This document shows, piece by piece, positions 12,129-25,344 of a stretch of DNA of 64,000 nucleotides (its first letter is position 1; every line of letters begins with the position of its first letter). The notes beneath the pieces are model-generated. The model did no database searches and was not told the DNA's origin. It worked only from the letters and a program-made list of their open reading frames with translations. Made by a program: the position numbers and the translations under genes. The DNA lies in the NCBI GenBank assembly GCA_930367215.1, contig OV884060.1:96496151-96560150 (forward strand), given 5' to 3'. This stretch comes from Pollenia angustigena. Its lineage: Eukaryota; Arthropoda; Insecta; Diptera; Polleniidae.

Positions 12129-12735
12129 GTAATAAGTAACACGACTCTTTTTTTAAATTTTATTCTCTCTCATGTACATGTCCTGTGTGAATTCAACACA
12201 CTTGAGAGAAACAAAAACAAAAGAAATGTCACGAATTTTTGATTTAAATATTTTGGAAAATTGGGATTGTTCCAGATTTTCATTATAACACATCTTATTA
12301 TTTTAATTTTTTATAAATGTTTTTCACATTTTAACAAATAAAATAAGTTCTTATTGCACAAATAAAAAATATATTTTTTGACGTAAAATTTTTTTATCGT
12401 AGATTTTAAATTAGTTTATCAGAGTTGCTAATTTTAGTATTAATGTGTTGAAAAAAAGGGATAAAAATAAAAAATTGACAAAGTTTACATAAACCTTTTA
12501 AATGCTTAAATTACATTGTTCAACACATAATTTCAAAAACAAAGTTATGGTTATTGAAATGTGTATCTTTAACTCTTATTTCACAAAAGCACACAGCCTT
12601 TTTACTTTTTTCTGATTACTCAACAGAAACTTCGCCTATTACTGGGTTCTGTATCGCCATGAATTGCAAAGAATTTTCTTTTATTGCAAAACTGATCACA
12701 AAACAAATATATAGAATAACAAGTAAGAATGCTAA
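12129..12735. other. Non-coding AT-rich spacer
   Basis: Nothing recognisable. Short open frames here lack any family motif. Confidence 0.4.
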
Positions 12736-12815
12736 ATACCCTTCACCATGGTTCATTAAGGACAGAAAGTTATGCAAATAGGTCCATATAAATATGGATA
12801 TATGGTGAAGGGTAT
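12736..12815. mobile_element. 80-bp hairpin MITE
   Basis: ATACCCTTCACCAT at the left and ATGGTGAAGGGTAT at the right are perfect inverted repeats of 14 bp. Size and ends fit a mariner-type miniature element. Confidence 0.6.
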
Positions 12816-13171
12816 AAAAATTGTAAAATTAAATTAATTTTTACAAATTAAAATACAAAAGTGGCACTTATTTTACATACATAATTAAATGAATAAAAAT
12901 TAAAAATGTTATAAATAATGTAACGTAAAATTATCAAAAAACTTAAATTGCATTTAATAACTCATCAAAAAAAAGGTATATGAATTGGCTTTTTTACAGA
13001 ACACCACCAGTAATTAAATGAAATATAATTAAAAATAATTTTAAAAACAGTTTTTTAATGCAAATCTTAATTATATATTGGATAGTTTTAAAACTTTAAA
13101 ATCTTTGTGATGTATGTTATTACAGCATTTACATTTTGGATCACATTGTAAAAGTTTTTCATATAACATTT
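12816..13171. other. Non-coding spacer
   Basis: No feature recognised. It may be the decayed 3' part of the P-like element that follows on the minus strand. Confidence 0.35.
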
Positions 13172-13776
13172 TTAATTAATTACTTCTTTTATGTTTGATA
13201 AATTATTTTTATGACACACAGTATTAAATAAACTTAGGAATGCTTTATTTAATTGCTTGACGTATTCCTGGAAATCTTCAGGAGGTTTAACTAATGTGTT
13301 TCTTTTTAATTCCTTTTCATAACAAAAACTATACCTGTCATAAAAGGATATATCGTTAAATTTTGGCAAATCATTTTAACAATTATGCATTTTGTATAAT
13401 TTTTTATAAAGATAACCACAAAAAAATCGTTTCTTCTGAATTTTCTTCATCATTCAAATCATGTGAAAAACCTTCTGTATGTATATTTTGGATTAAATAT
13501 AAATGTTGTTCAATGTTAAAGTTCAGTACAGCTTCTTCTAGTAATAACTCGGGAGTTGAGTTAGGAGTATCATAATTAGAAATTTCATTTTCATTATATT
13601 TTTCGCATTTGATTTTTGCGACAACGTTTACAAAATTTAACCCCCACCGTTTTTGGAAAAGCCTACAGAACATTGTGCTTGTAATACGGTTGACATTTCC
13701 TGCTCCAAGTCGTATGTGCCCTAAAAAGTGTTCTAAATTGTCTTGTGTTAATGTATAACATCTGCCGAGAAATATT
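13172..13776 (-). pseudogene. P-element-like (THAP/DDE-P) transposase fragment
   Basis: On the minus strand, 13776 to about 13404 reads YTLTQDNLEHFLGHIRLG followed by CRLFQKRWGLNF. This resembles the LSQDxLExFFxxIRxxGG...NPT motif near the C-terminus of P-element and THAP9 transposases. After a frame change near 13370-13400 a second frame (13172-13369) continues with SFCYEKELKRNTLVKPPEDF and ends LSNIKEVIN. Nothing upstream encodes the catalytic core, so it is a truncated relic. The family call rests on one motif. Confidence 0.45.
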
Positions 13777-13994
13777 CATGATATTACCCAATTGAATGAA
13801 TATTTGCAAATATTTATATATTTTAATTTTAAAATTTTCAAGTGCTATTTTCTTTTAATGATTTATTTTGGTTTTGACTTCGAGGTAAAAAAAGGTGAAA
13901 AATGGTTAAATCAATCTCCTCATAAGGACCCAGAATGTATTTACTTTATAGGGTCTTAGATCAATATTGCAGAAATTACAAACGGAATGACAAA

Positions 13995-14243
13995 CTTATA
14001 TATACCCTTTATTACTCAGCCATTTTTTAACCGATTTGACAGATTTATATACCGACGTGTTTAAGAAGAAATGTGCCATTTACTTGAGTTATAAAGCTTG
14101 GACTCGGGGAGACCTTTGGTTCCCGAAAGTGGGTATTAAAAAAAAAAAAATTAGTATTGGTCATAATTTTTTTGTATCTGAACCGATTTTTCCGAGTTTT
14201 TTATAAAATATGTTTTACTAAAAATTTCCGATATTTTGATATA
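13995..14243 (+). repeat. Family A satellite, left part cut by the Jockey insertion
   Basis: It has the same sequence as the units at 19.3-21.8 kb (CAGCCATTTTTTAACCGA, GGTTCCCGAAAGTGGGTATT, ATTTCCGATATTTTG). It stops exactly at the 5' end of the Jockey element. The last 13 bases (ATATTTTGATATA) are duplicated at 19326-19338. Confidence 0.85.
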
Positions 14244-14616
14244 TCAGTTCGGTTTGTGCTTTGTTGTGATACAGACGTGTATTTTTAATTTAAACCCGCA
14301 TACGATTTGAACTATTAATTAATCACATTTGACTTTTTAATATAAGCAGCGAATGGACGCTTAAAAATAAATAATATATTTTGTTATTTAACATTATAGT
14401 GAACAATTAAAACGATAAAATTAAATAAAACAAAATAGTAAAAATATATATGTACGTATGAATGTTCATACATGTGTATACATATTTTGAACAAAAACAT
14501 TTAAGTTTAAATTTCTTATTTTTTTTTTTTTTTTTTTTTTTTTGTTGTAAAATACAATAAATAATAAAAATTTTAAGAGCAAAGCAAAACGGTGAAAAAC
14601 AAAAACAACTCTTTGC

Positions 14617-16124
14617 ATGAGTACGAACAGTGAAACAACACTAAGACAAAATGAAAGAAACGTTTACGTTTTAGTTAATGCAAATGAAAATAATGCAGAA
14701 ATAAATAAAACAAAACAAAACAAAACAAAACAATATAAACTATTAAACGGCTAAGCCAATTACTCGAACACGTTCCCTATCACCCTCGGTGTTTACAAAA
14801 ACAGTGGATAGTGACTCATTAAAAAAACTACAACTAGATTTGGTGACAAGTGTTGCCAGCCCAGCAAGTATTGCCGTGACGTCAAAAACAAATTTAGTGG
14901 GAAATGATACCATGAACTCAAACACAAATGCAATGGAAAACCCCCCTGTAAAAAGTTGTCAAAAGCCTACAGTACAAGTTGGTATGGACAGGTACATAAC
15001 AGTGCTTAAACGGGGACGCAGCCCTACCTCTGCAGCAGTTGCATCGGCCTCAAAAGTACCATCTTTTGATAAAATAAATACTCAAAATCGTTTTGCAATT
15101 CTGGAGGATGAATTCTCTGAAGCACCAAACGTCATTAAACCATCCAAGCCTCCCCCGATATATCTAAGGGAGCAAAATTCAAATGAGCTCATAAAGAGTT
15201 TGATATCGGTGATAGGTGAAAATTCGTTTTACGTAGCGGCTATAAAGCGTGGAAGTATAAACGAGACAAAAATACAAGTCAATAATGAGAATGATTTTCG
15301 CAAAAAAGTAAACAATTTTGAAACGATTAAAAAAAACTTTTATACCTACCAACTGAAAAGCAGTAAAGGTCTACAGGTAGTGATTAAGGGTATTGACTCA
15401 TGTGTGGACCCAGAAGAGGTTAAAACATTTCTAGAAGAAAAAGGCTTCAAGGTAAAACATGTAGAAAATATTAAAAATAGAGAAAAAAATCCCCAACCAC
15501 TTTTTCGAGTGGAGTTTGAACCCGGCGACGTAAAACTTAAAAAAAACGAAACACATCCTATTTACAATTTAAAATATATGCTCTACAGAAGAATAACTAT
15601 AGAAGAGCCGCACAAAAAAAATGGACCTGTTCAGTGCTTAAACTGCCAAGAATTTGGCCATACCAAGGCATACTGCTACTTACCCCCTGTCTGCGTAGTA
15701 TGTGGTGAACTACACGGTACAGTTTTTTGCGATAAGTCTAAAACCGACCCCAACGTAAAAAAATGTAGCAACTGTGGCGGTTATAAAACTGCGAATTATA
15801 GAGGATGCCCTGTATATAATATCGTCAAGCAGACGGTTGGACCGAAAACAAATGCAGGTTGCAAATCAAGTAAACACAAATGCAATTCAAGCCCCCCAGC
15901 CTAGTAATAACAGAACCTCTTACGCTAACGTCCTAAAATCAAACCATCAGTCAATGCAAGGTGCCTCGCCAAGTAATGATGAAACTCCGGTTTCTAATTT
16001 AAGTCGTTTAGAAAAAACATTAGTGCAAACAGTAAATAATTTTACGAACACAATGGGTAATATGATGCAGGAAATGCTTAGAATGCAATCGATGTTATTG
16101 CAAGCTGTACTTAACAAACCATGA
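14617..16124 (+). pseudogene. Jockey ORF1 (gag-like nucleic-acid-binding protein), frameshifted
   Basis: The start ATG (14617, MSTNSETTLRQNERNVYV) matches the ORF1 start of the inverted sister copy. The frame breaks after an expanded AAAAC repeat (about 14706-14730) and resumes from about 14789. Three cysteine/histidine knuckles follow at about 15635-15800 (CLNCQEFGHTKAYC, CVVCGELHGTVFC, CSNCGGYKTANYRGC), typical of Jockey ORF1 RNA-binding proteins. A second frame change near 15850 moves the C-terminus to the frame ending at 16124. Its TGA overlaps the ORF2 ATG. Confidence 0.85.
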
Positions 16125-19100
16125 ACTGTTTAAAAATTTGTTTTTGGAACGCAAACGGCATCCGCCAACATAAAAATGAATTTTTTTTTTTTTTACTGTT
16201 AGGACCAGCACTCAGGGGATGACCCCTACTAATGCATTGCATTGTGTTGGAACTAGGAAAATAGGTTGTGGGAAGGAGGATAGAGGGAGTAGTGTTTGTG
16301 AACATTCGATTTGAACTTAATCATGTTGTAAGTGAGAGGGAAGACTTCTGCAGGAAGGTTATTCCACATACGAACTGTGCGGGAAAAAAATGAATTCTCT
16401 CTGTAATGCGTTGTACGATTCACCTGCCAATCGACCACATAAGGATGGGCTCTTGAGGAAAAACGTGTATTACGAACAAACGTACGGGTTTCGGGAACCA
16501 GATCCCTAATTTCGTCAGAACACATCCCATTGTAGTAACGATAAAACAGACAAATACAACCCACATTGCGACGGTGCTCGAGGGAGTCAATAGAATTGGA
16601 TACCCTACTGTCACCAATGAGAACCTTCGCCCTCTCCTGCACGCGGTATTAGAATACTTTCTTAAAAATAAACAAATTGATGTCATGATGATTTCTGAAA
16701 CTCATTTGACCTCAAGAAATACGTTTAAAATAAATGGCTATATACTATATGATACCAAGGACCCACGAGATAGAGCTTGTGGAGGTTCTGCCATTTTAAT
16801 AAAAACCCGAGTCAAACACTACCTAATGTGTCATCATCGTGAAGATTATCTCCAAGCAACGAACATTTGCGTTGAGGAATTAAATAGAAACCTGTAATTT
16901 CATCGTTATACTCTCCGCCTAGATTTTCAATATCGGAGGACCAATATTATAAATATTTTAAATCATTAGGACCGTGTTTCCTAGCCGCTGGCGATTATAA
17001 CGCTAAACATACCTTCTGGGGGTCACGACTTATAACGCCAAAGGGTCGTGTTTTATTTAACACAATTTCCAAAATGGATTTAAATGTGGTAGCGAGCGGA
17101 CAACCAACATATTGGCCCACTGATCATCAAAAAATACCAGATGTCATCGATTTCGGCGTGGTTAAAAACATTCTTATAGAAACGATTCATGTTGAAGCCT
17201 CCCTAGAATTATCTTCCGACCACACACCTACAATTGTTACTATAATGAACCCCAATAGAATTGTACCTCCGACTGGTTACATAGCGACGACAGCTACGCA
17301 AATTAATTGGTTAAAATATAAAAAATATCTCAGTACCCATCGCTCAGTACACCGGATTATGTAGATCGCTCTATTGACAATTTTGACAGTTTTCTGAAAC
17401 TAGCTGTTCAACATTCCAGCGATACCCCCAAAAAAATTAAAAATACTAAAATATATTCTTCAGATGTCGAGCGGCTCTTGACTGAAAAAAGGAGAGTTCG
17501 AAGAGAGTGGCAACTTTACAGATCCCCGCAACTTAAGATTTTATTCAAAGAGTGCACAAAAAAGCTAAGAAAGTTACTGCAGAATCAGAAAACGGCTTCT
17601 CTAGAAAAATATCTTAAGGAACTTGATGCAACTCCACAATCTGACTACTCATTATGGCGTGCAGCTAGAAATCTAAAAAGGCCGGTTATATCTAAGCCAC
17701 CATTAAGAAACTTGAATGGTAATTGGGCAAGAAACGATATTGAAAAAGGAAATCTGTTTGTTAGTCACTTGAAAAACGTATTTACACCAAATATATTTCA
17801 CAATATTGCGGTCGAGTTACCACCTGTTGCTGCTAGAGCGGCTATTCCCCTCAGATTAAACACTAAGAAGGCACCTGGTATTGATAAAATCAGTAATAAA
17901 ATGCTGGAAATGGAGCTACCTCGCATAGCAAAGAAAATTATTCTTTTTATTTTTAATTCTATTTTACGCCTTGAATACTATCCTCAAAAATGGAAGGTTT
18001 CCTTAGTTACCATGATACCAAAGCCAGGTAAAGATCATACAAAAGTTGAGTCTTATAGGCCTATTAGCTTATTATCAAATATGTCAAAGTTGTTTGAGAA
18101 ATTATTAGTTTCAAAATTAACACCGATTTTAAGTGTAAATAGATGTATTCCAAACCATCAGTTCGGATTTAGAAGAAAACACAGCACAATCGAACAGAGT
18201 CATCGAATAGTAAATGTCATAAGAAAAGCAAGCTTTTGATAAAGTCTGGCATGAAGGCTTATTACATAAATTGAAGCAAAATTTACCAGCAAACACACAC
18301 AAGCTGCTAGAAAGCTACTTAGTCGGTCGTCAATTTATTATTAAAGAAGGAAATTTCTTTAGTTCACCTCAGCCCATTGCCGCTGGAGTCCCACAAGGCA
18401 GCATCCTGGGCGCCCTATTATACTTAATTTATACTTCGGACATGCCAACAAGCAAATATACACAAACTTCAACATTTGCAGACGATACAGCTTTTCTAAG
18501 CGTCCACGAAAATCGTTATGAAGCATCGCGTTACTTACAGCATCATATATTTCAACTAGAAATATGGTAACGACAATGGAGGATAATGGTCAATGAGCAA
18601 AAATGCGTACATATAACATTCACTTTGCGCCGGGAATCTTGCCCCCCTATTACAATCAATAATCAAATAATTCTTCAACATTCGCATGTAAAATATCTCG
18701 GTATACATCTCGATCGGCGATTAACGTGGAAATGCCATATAGAGGCAAAATTAACTCAAATGAAACTAAAAGCCATTCAAATTCATTGGCTTATTGGAAG
18801 AAATTCTGTCCTTAGTCTCGATTGCAAGCTTCTACTTTACAATTCTATCTTAAAGCCTATCTGGTGCTACGGTATTCAACTATGGGGCACTGCCTCGGCC
18901 TCTAATATCGACAAAATTCAAAGGCGCCAAAATAAACTTCTTCGAATAATCACAGCAGCTCCCTGGTATGTTAAAAACTCAAACATTCATAAGGATCTCA
19001 ATGTGCCATTAGTTAAAACTATGATTACAAAATATGCAATAAAATATTTAAAAAGGCTTGAACAACACCCAAATTCACTAGCTCGAAATATTTTAAATCA

Positions 19101-19164
19101 TGGCGGCCACACTCGCTTAAGAAGAAGAGACACTGCAGCACTTGCCCACTTAGATGAGCGATAA
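16121..19164 (+). pseudogene. Jockey ORF2 (AP endonuclease plus reverse transcriptase), broken
   Basis: ORF2 begins ATGAACTGTTT at 16121 (CFWNANGIRQHKNE). It is interrupted by a foreign LINE tail (16183-16647), then continues with endonuclease motifs (SETHL, GDYNAKHTFWGS, SSDHTPTIV). RT motifs follow: SYRPISLLSNMSKLFEK (about 18045), GVPQGSILG (about 18385) and FADDTAFLS (about 18475). The C-terminus (IQRRQNKLLRIITAAPWYVK) ends at 19164. Frame changes occur near 16895, 17360-17480 and 18568. About 50 bp are missing at 18233 in the conserved SALFIDVSQAF stretch, between short direct repeats. Non-functional. Confidence 0.88.
16183..16647 (-). pseudogene. 5'-truncated LINE inserted in Jockey ORF2 (ORF2 C-terminus)
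   Basis: A poly-T run (16183-16194) is the poly-A tail of a minus-strand LINE. The ORF from 16642 down to 16253 reads SLEHRRNVGCICLFYRYYNG, then RENSFFSRTVRMWNNLPAEVF and ends HYSLYPPSHNLFS. This is the C-terminal tail typical of dipteran Jockey-group LINEs. The uninterrupted host sequence is seen in the sister copy near 34690. A 3-bp att may be its target-site duplication. Confidence 0.8.
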
Positions 19165-19325
19165 ACACCTACATATATAGGTGAACAGAACCCGTGATGA
19201 AGAAAATTTTGTCTGGCACTGGCAGGACATAAAATAACGTATTAGGTTAAGATTTGATTAATTATTGTTAGTTCATATTTAATATATGAAGACTCAATTA
19301 AAAATAATGACAAAAAAAAAAAAAA

Positions 19326-19676
19326 ATATTTTGGTATATAAGTCATATCCATAAGACATATGGCAGCCCTAAAATTTAGGTTTTTATAAAATGTTTAATT
19401 ATTTTTGTACGGGAGGTACCACGCCCACTTCTCCAATCCCGCCCACATTTTGCAGGATGGTGTGTATTGACAACCTAAATGTGTGTACCTAATTTGGAAA
19501 CTTTGGCTTTTGCCGTTCCCCAGATATACAGCAAGAAGTAATACAAATACAACAACCACAAGGGATTTTTGGAAAAAATTAGAGGTAGTCGTGGTTTTGT
19601 GCTCATAACTCAGCCATTTTTTAACCGATTTGACAGATTTATATACCGACGTGTTTAAGAAGAAATTTACCATTTA
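19326..19676 (+). repeat. Family A satellite unit (left part)
   Basis: The unit resumes directly after the Jockey poly-A tail with the duplicated ATATTTTGGTATA and runs to the small MITE at 19677. Apparent ORFs through this unit recur in each copy but have no start/stop conservation suggesting a protein. Confidence 0.85.
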
Positions 19677-19808
19677 TGGCCATTTTCACCAAGTTCGGTT
19701 ATAATTAACCATCGGTTATAGCTGTCAAAACGTATTGGTAACCGGAACTTTAATTGAAAGTTAGTTTTAACCGAACTTGGTGAAAATGGCGGTTATGAAA
19801 ATGGCGGA
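19677..19808. mobile_element. 132-bp MITE inside family A, TA duplication
   Basis: Termini TGGCCATTTTCACCAAGTTC and an inverse copy at the right end frame the insert. Comparison with intact family-A units shows a clean insertion at TA (19675-19676 and 19809-19810). The right end carries a doubled GAAAATGGCGG motif. TA targets suggest a Tc1/mariner-type source. Confidence 0.8.
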
Positions 19809-20420
19809 TACTTGAGTTATAAAGCTTGAAATCGGGGAGAACTATGGTTCCCGAAAGTGGGTATTAAAAATTTTGGTCATAATTTTTTTGTATCTGAACC
19901 GATTTTGCCGAAATTTTTATAAAATATGTTTTACTAAAAATTTCCGATATTTTGGTATATAAGTCATACCCATAAGACATATGGCAGCCCTAAAATTTAG
20001 GTTTTTATAAAATTTTTAATTATTTTTGTACGGGAGGTACCACGCCCACTTCTCCAATCCCGCCCACATTTTGCATGATGGTGTGTATTGACAACCTAAA
20101 TGTGTGTACCTAATTTGGAAACTTTGGCTTTTGCCGTTCCCCAGATATACAGCAAAAAGTAATAAAAATACAACAACCACAAGGGATTTTTGGAAAAAAT
20201 TAGAGGTAGTCGTGGTTTTTTGCTCATAACTCAGCCATTTTTTAACCGATTTGACAGATTTATGTACCGACGTGTTTAAGAAGAAATATACCATTAACTT
20301 AAGTTATAAAGCTTGAAATTATGGTTCCCGAAAGTGGGTATTAAAAAAAATATTTAATTTTGGTCATAATTTTTTTGTATCTGAACCGAACTTAGTAAAG
20401 ATTTAAAATTTTATAAAATA
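19809..20420 (+). repeat. Family A satellite units
   Basis: This is the remainder of one unit and most of a second head-to-tail unit; the period is about 490 bp once the MITE is removed. It ends at the A of TTATAAAATA where the 225-bp array is inserted. Confidence 0.85.
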
Positions 20421-21332
20421 TGAACGTGTTTGATTGATTTTCAAAACAAATATATGCAAAAACACCTAATAAACCAATAATAATTTTTATTAAAAATCGC
20501 AAAATTTGTTTAACAAACGCGAAACTACACAAAAACACTCCTCATGCCTCATACATCAAACACACAAATTTTGGTCAAAGTCGGTGCAGTAGTTTTTGAG
20601 TTTAGCGATTACAAACAAACACGTCTCTTTTATATATATAGATAGATGAACGTGTTTAATTGATTTTCAAAACAAATATATGCAAAAATACCTAATAAAC
20701 CAATAATAATTTTTATTAAAAATCGCAAAATTTATTTAACAAACGCGAAACTACGCAGAAACACTCCTCATGCCTCATACATCAAACACACAAATTTTGG
20801 TCAAAGTCGGTGCAGTAGTTTTTTAGTTAAGCGATTACAAACACGTCTCTATTATATATATAGATAGATCAACGTGTTTAATTGATTTTCAAAACAAATA
20901 TATGCAAAAACACCTAATAAACCAATAATAATTTTTATTAAAAATCGCAAAATTTATTTAACAAACGCGAAACTACACAGAAACACTCCTCATTCCTCAT
21001 ACATCAAACACACAAATTTTGGTCAAAGTCGGTGCAGTAGTTTTTGAGTTAAGCGATAACAAACACGTCTCTTTTATATATATAGATAGATATGTAGATA
21101 GATAGATCAACGTGTTTAATTGATTTTCAAAAAAAATATACATATGCAAAAACACCTAATAAACCAATAATAATTTTTATTAAAAATCGCAAAATTTATT
21201 TAACAAACGCGAAACTACACAGAAACAATCCTCATGCCTCATACATCAAACAAACAAATTTTGGTCAAAGTCGGTGCAGTAGTTTTTGAGTTTAGCGATT
21301 ACAAACAAACACGTCTCTTTTATATATATAGA
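20421..21332. repeat. Four-unit tandem array (about 225 bp each), Helitron-like
   Basis: Units start TGAACGTGTTT or TCAACGTGTTT at 20421, 20647, 20869 and 21107 and end in TATATATAGA. The whole array sits between A and T of a family-A unit (TTATAAAATA|TGTTTTACT) without a target-site duplication. No ORF. Precise A|T insertion plus head-to-tail copies fit rolling-circle (Helitron-like) elements, but the ends are not canonical. Confidence 0.7.
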
Positions 21333-21824
21333 TGTTTTACTAAAAATTTCCGATATTTTGGTTTATAAGTCATATCCATAAGACATATGGCAGCCCTAAA
21401 ATGTAGGTTTTTTTAAATTTTTAATTATTTTTGTATTTTGTACCACGCCCACTTCTTTAATCCCGCCCACATTTTGCAGGATGGTGTGTATTGACAACCT
21501 AAATGTGTGTACCTAATTTGGAAACATTGGCTTTTGCCGTTCCCCAGATATACAGCAAAAAGTAATAAAAATACAACAACCCCAAGGGATTTTTGGAAAA
21601 AATTAGAGGTAGTCGTGGTTTTTTGCACATAACTCAGCCATTTTTTAACCGATTTGACAGATTTATATACCGACGTGTTTAAGAAGAAATTTGCCATTTA
21701 CTTGAGTTATAACGCTTGGACTCGGGGAGACCTATGGTTCCCGAAAGTGGGTATTAAAAAAAAATGAATATTGGTCATAATTTTTTTGTATCTGAACCGA
21801 TTTTTCCGAGTTTTTTATAAAATA
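21333..21824 (+). repeat. Family A satellite unit
   Basis: A full unit between the 225-bp array and the 5.5-kb complex, starting TGTTTTACTAAAAATTTCC and ending TTTTTTATAAAATA. Confidence 0.85.
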
Positions 21825-22719
21825 CTAGCATTTAACCCGCTACTTCGTTAGCGTCTCCTTTTTCTTCGTGGACATATTTTTATGCCAAAGTTTATTTTCA
21901 AAAAAGTACCAGGCACCTGTCCCCTTATTTTTTTTAACGAACAACAATAAGTGTTAAATTTTTTGGATCTCTTTAATTTTGGATTTTTTTGGTTAGCGGA
22001 ATCGATTTGGCGAGAGGACAACCTTCGGTCCAAAAGTCAGCTTTTTAGCTTCAAGAGTTTAGGATGTGCGATGATGAATCCGTCAGTTACTTTACAAATT
22101 TATATTATATAGAGATGGAGAAAAATGTTGAGAAAACAGTAACAAAATTAGGAACGATTTTCACACCTTAAACGTTTGAATTTCAAAAAAGGGGCAAACA
22201 TGTTTTGTATTTTTTAGATAAGCTAAAAATGTGATACAATATTTATTTACCCTTTTACACCCCAAAAAGGTCTTCCTTCAAAAAAGTACCAGACACCTCT
22301 CCGTTTATTTTTTTTAATGAACAATAATTAGTATTAAATTTTTTGTATCTCTTTTTGTTAAGGAAATATACGGTTAGCGAATTTCTGATGTTTTTTATCT
22401 CTTTTAGTTTAGGAGGTATGAGGTTCGCGGGATCGATATACATAGGTACAATTTTCACCCCTGAAACGTTCGAATTTCGAAAAAGTACCAAATTCGCATT
22501 TGTATTTTTTAGATATGTAACAAATGTTATTTAATTTTTATTTCTATACGTATTGGCTTAAAAGCTAGATTTACTACCTAAAACGACCGAATTTCGTTAA
22601 AGTACCAGACACCAATTTGCTTTTTTATTTAATGCACAAAAATAAATATTAAATTTAAAAAATTACCAGTTTATTTAAAAAAAAATCCCTCTTACAGATT
22701 CTCATTCACTCAGGAGCTT

Positions 22720-24110
22720 GCATGTTTAATTTTATGTTTCTAGATCCAATAAATACGGATATATAAAAGGTACCAGTTAAAGAACAAAATAGTACCAAAA
22801 GCCCTCTTACAGATTTTCATTCACTCAGGACCTTGCATGTTTAATTTTATGTTTCTAGGTCCAATACTAACGGAAATTCAAAAAGTACCAGTTAAAGAAC
22901 AAAGAAGTACCAAAAACTTCCCTCTTATATATTCTTATCCACTTAGGGCATTGCATCTTGAATTTTATGTTTCTAAGTCCAATAATAACGGATATTCAAA
23001 AAGTACCAGGTTAATAAATAAAAAGTACCTATAAGCACTTTTAGAGATTCTCATTCACTCAGGACTATGCACGTTTAATTTTATTTTCATTAGACCAACA
23101 TTAGCGAAAATTTAAAAAAAGGACCAGTTAAAAAACGAAAAAGCACCAAAAAGATCTCTCTAACAGATTGTCATTCACTCAAGACCTTCCATGTTTAATT
23201 GCATGTTTCTGGGTCCAATACTAACGGAAATTCAAAAAGTACCAGCTAACGAATAAAAAAGTACCAATAAGATCCCACTTAAAGATTCTCATTTACACAG
23301 TATCTTGAATGTTTAATTTTATGTTTCTAGGTCCAATACTGACGGAAATTCAAAAAGTACCAGTAAATGAACAAAAAAGTACCAAAAACTTTCCTCTTAG
23401 ATTCTTATCCACCCAGGACCTTGCATGTTTAATTTTATCTGTCTATGTCCAATACCAACGGAAATTCAAAAAGTACCAGTCCAAGATTAAAAAAGTACCA
23501 AAAAGTGCACTCTTATAGATTCTCATCCATCCAGGGCATTGCATATAGAATTGTATGTTTCTAGGTCCAATACTAACAGAAATTCAAAAAGTACCAGTTA
23601 ATAAACAAAAAAGTACCAAAAAGTTCCCTCTTATAGATTTTCATCCATTCAGGACATTGCATGTTTAATTTTATTTTTATAGGTCCAATACTAACGGAAA
23701 TTCAAAAAGTACCATTTTATGAACAGAAAAGTACCAAAAACTTCCCCTTATGGATTCTTAACCACTCAGGACATTTCATTTTGAATTTTATGTTTCTAAG
23801 TCCAATATTAACGTAAATTCAAAAAGTACCAGTTAATGAACAAAAAAGTACCAAATAGTTCCCTCTTATAGATTCTCATCCATTCGGGACATTGCATGTT
23901 TAATTTTATTTTTATAGGTCCAATACTAACGGAAATTCAAAAAGTACCAGTTAATTAACAGAAAAGTACCAAAAACTGCCCCTTATGGATTTTTATCCAT
24001 TCCGGACATTGCATGATGAATCTTATGTTTTTAGGTCCAACATAAACGATAATTTAAAAAATACCAGTTGTAGAACCAAAAATTTAAGTAAAATATCAAA
24101 TTTCTCGTAT
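22720..24110. repeat. 118-bp minisatellite inside unit 2
   Basis: About 12 units with the core GGTCCAATACTAACGGAAAT then CAAAAAGTACC. Every unit carries two AAAAGTACC(A) boxes. The units vary by substitutions and small indels. No reading frame persists. Confidence 0.85.
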
Positions 24111-25344
24111 TTCCCCTTTTTGGTACTATTTTCCCCCCATTAAAGTATAAAAAATTTCAGTAAAATAGTGGCAGCCCATAATTTAGTACGAATATTTCAA
24201 TAAATGGAGAAAAATGTTTTTTAAAAAAAGTACCAAAAATAGTTACGATTTTTACCCCTTAAATGTTCGAATTTCGAAAAAGTACCAAATTTAAATTCGT
24301 ATATTTTTGTTAGGTTTCGAATGTGGTATTAACTTTGTTTCTATGTTTATTGGTTCAAAAGATAGATGGGGTGTCAAAAAAGTACTAAAATTCAGATATT
24401 ACCCGTTTACTCCCAAATAGGGCCGAATTTCAAAAAAGTACCAGACACGCTTATTTTTCTAAAGAACAACGATAGGTATTAAATTTTTTTTGTATCTCTT
24501 TTAGTTTTGGAGATATAAGGTTACCGAACTTTCCCGTTTTTACCCTTTTTTACCCCCTAAACATTCGAATTTCCAAAAATCCCGTCTTAGTGGATCGATT
24601 TGGGGAGTGACCAATCTCTGGTCCAAATTTCAAGTGTCTAGCTTCAGGCGTTTAGGCTGTGCGATGATGAATCAGTGAGTCAGTGAGTCAGTCAGTCAGT
24701 GAGTCAGCAACGTTACAATTTTATATATATAGATAGAGATGGAGAAAAATGTTGAGAAAACAGTAACAAAATTAGGAACGATTTTCACACCTTAAACGTT
24801 TGAATTTCAAAAAAGGGGCAAACATGTTTTGTATTTTTTAGATAAGCTAAAAATGTGATACAATATTTATTTACCCTTTTACACCCCAAAAAGGTCTTCC
24901 TTCAAAAAAGTACCAGACACCTCTCCGTTTATTTTTTTTAATGAACAATAATTAGTATTAAATTTTTTGTATCTCTTTTTGTTAAGGAAATATACGGTTA
25001 GCGAATTTCTGATGTTTTTTATCTCTTTTAGTTTAGGAGGTATGAGGTTCGCGGGATCGATATACATAGGTACAATTTTCACCCCTGAAACGTTCGAATT
25101 TCGAAAAAGTACCAAATTAGCATTTGTATTTTTTAGATAAGTAACAAATGTTATTTAATTTTTATTTCTATACGTATTGGCTTAAAAGCTAGATTTACTA
25201 CCTAAAACGACCGAATTTCGTTAAAGTACCAGACACCAATTTGCTTTTTTATTTAATGCACAAAAATAAATATTAAATTAAAAAAATTACCAGTTTATTT
25301 AAAAAAAATCCCTCTTACAGATTCTCATTCACTCAGGAGCTTGC

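Larger units (their letters stand above)
14244..19325 (+). mobile_element. Jockey-clade non-LTR retrotransposon, near full length
   Basis: The element starts at CAGTTCGGTTTGTGCTTTG and ends in a poly-A tail. It is flanked by a 13-bp target-site duplication (14231-14243 and 19326-19338, one mismatch), which shows it landed inside a family-A satellite unit. It carries a gag-like ORF1 and an EN-RT ORF2 that overlap by ATGA. It is disabled by frameshifts, an internal deletion and a nested LINE tail. The copy at 31906-36625 is the same family in the opposite orientation. Confidence 0.92.

Noticed and set aside
19395..21697. Similar 90-92 codon minus-strand open frames in successive family-A units
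   Set aside because: They recur only because the satellite unit recurs. The other orientation is equally open and the frames have no domain; the N-terminal similarity is DNA-level.
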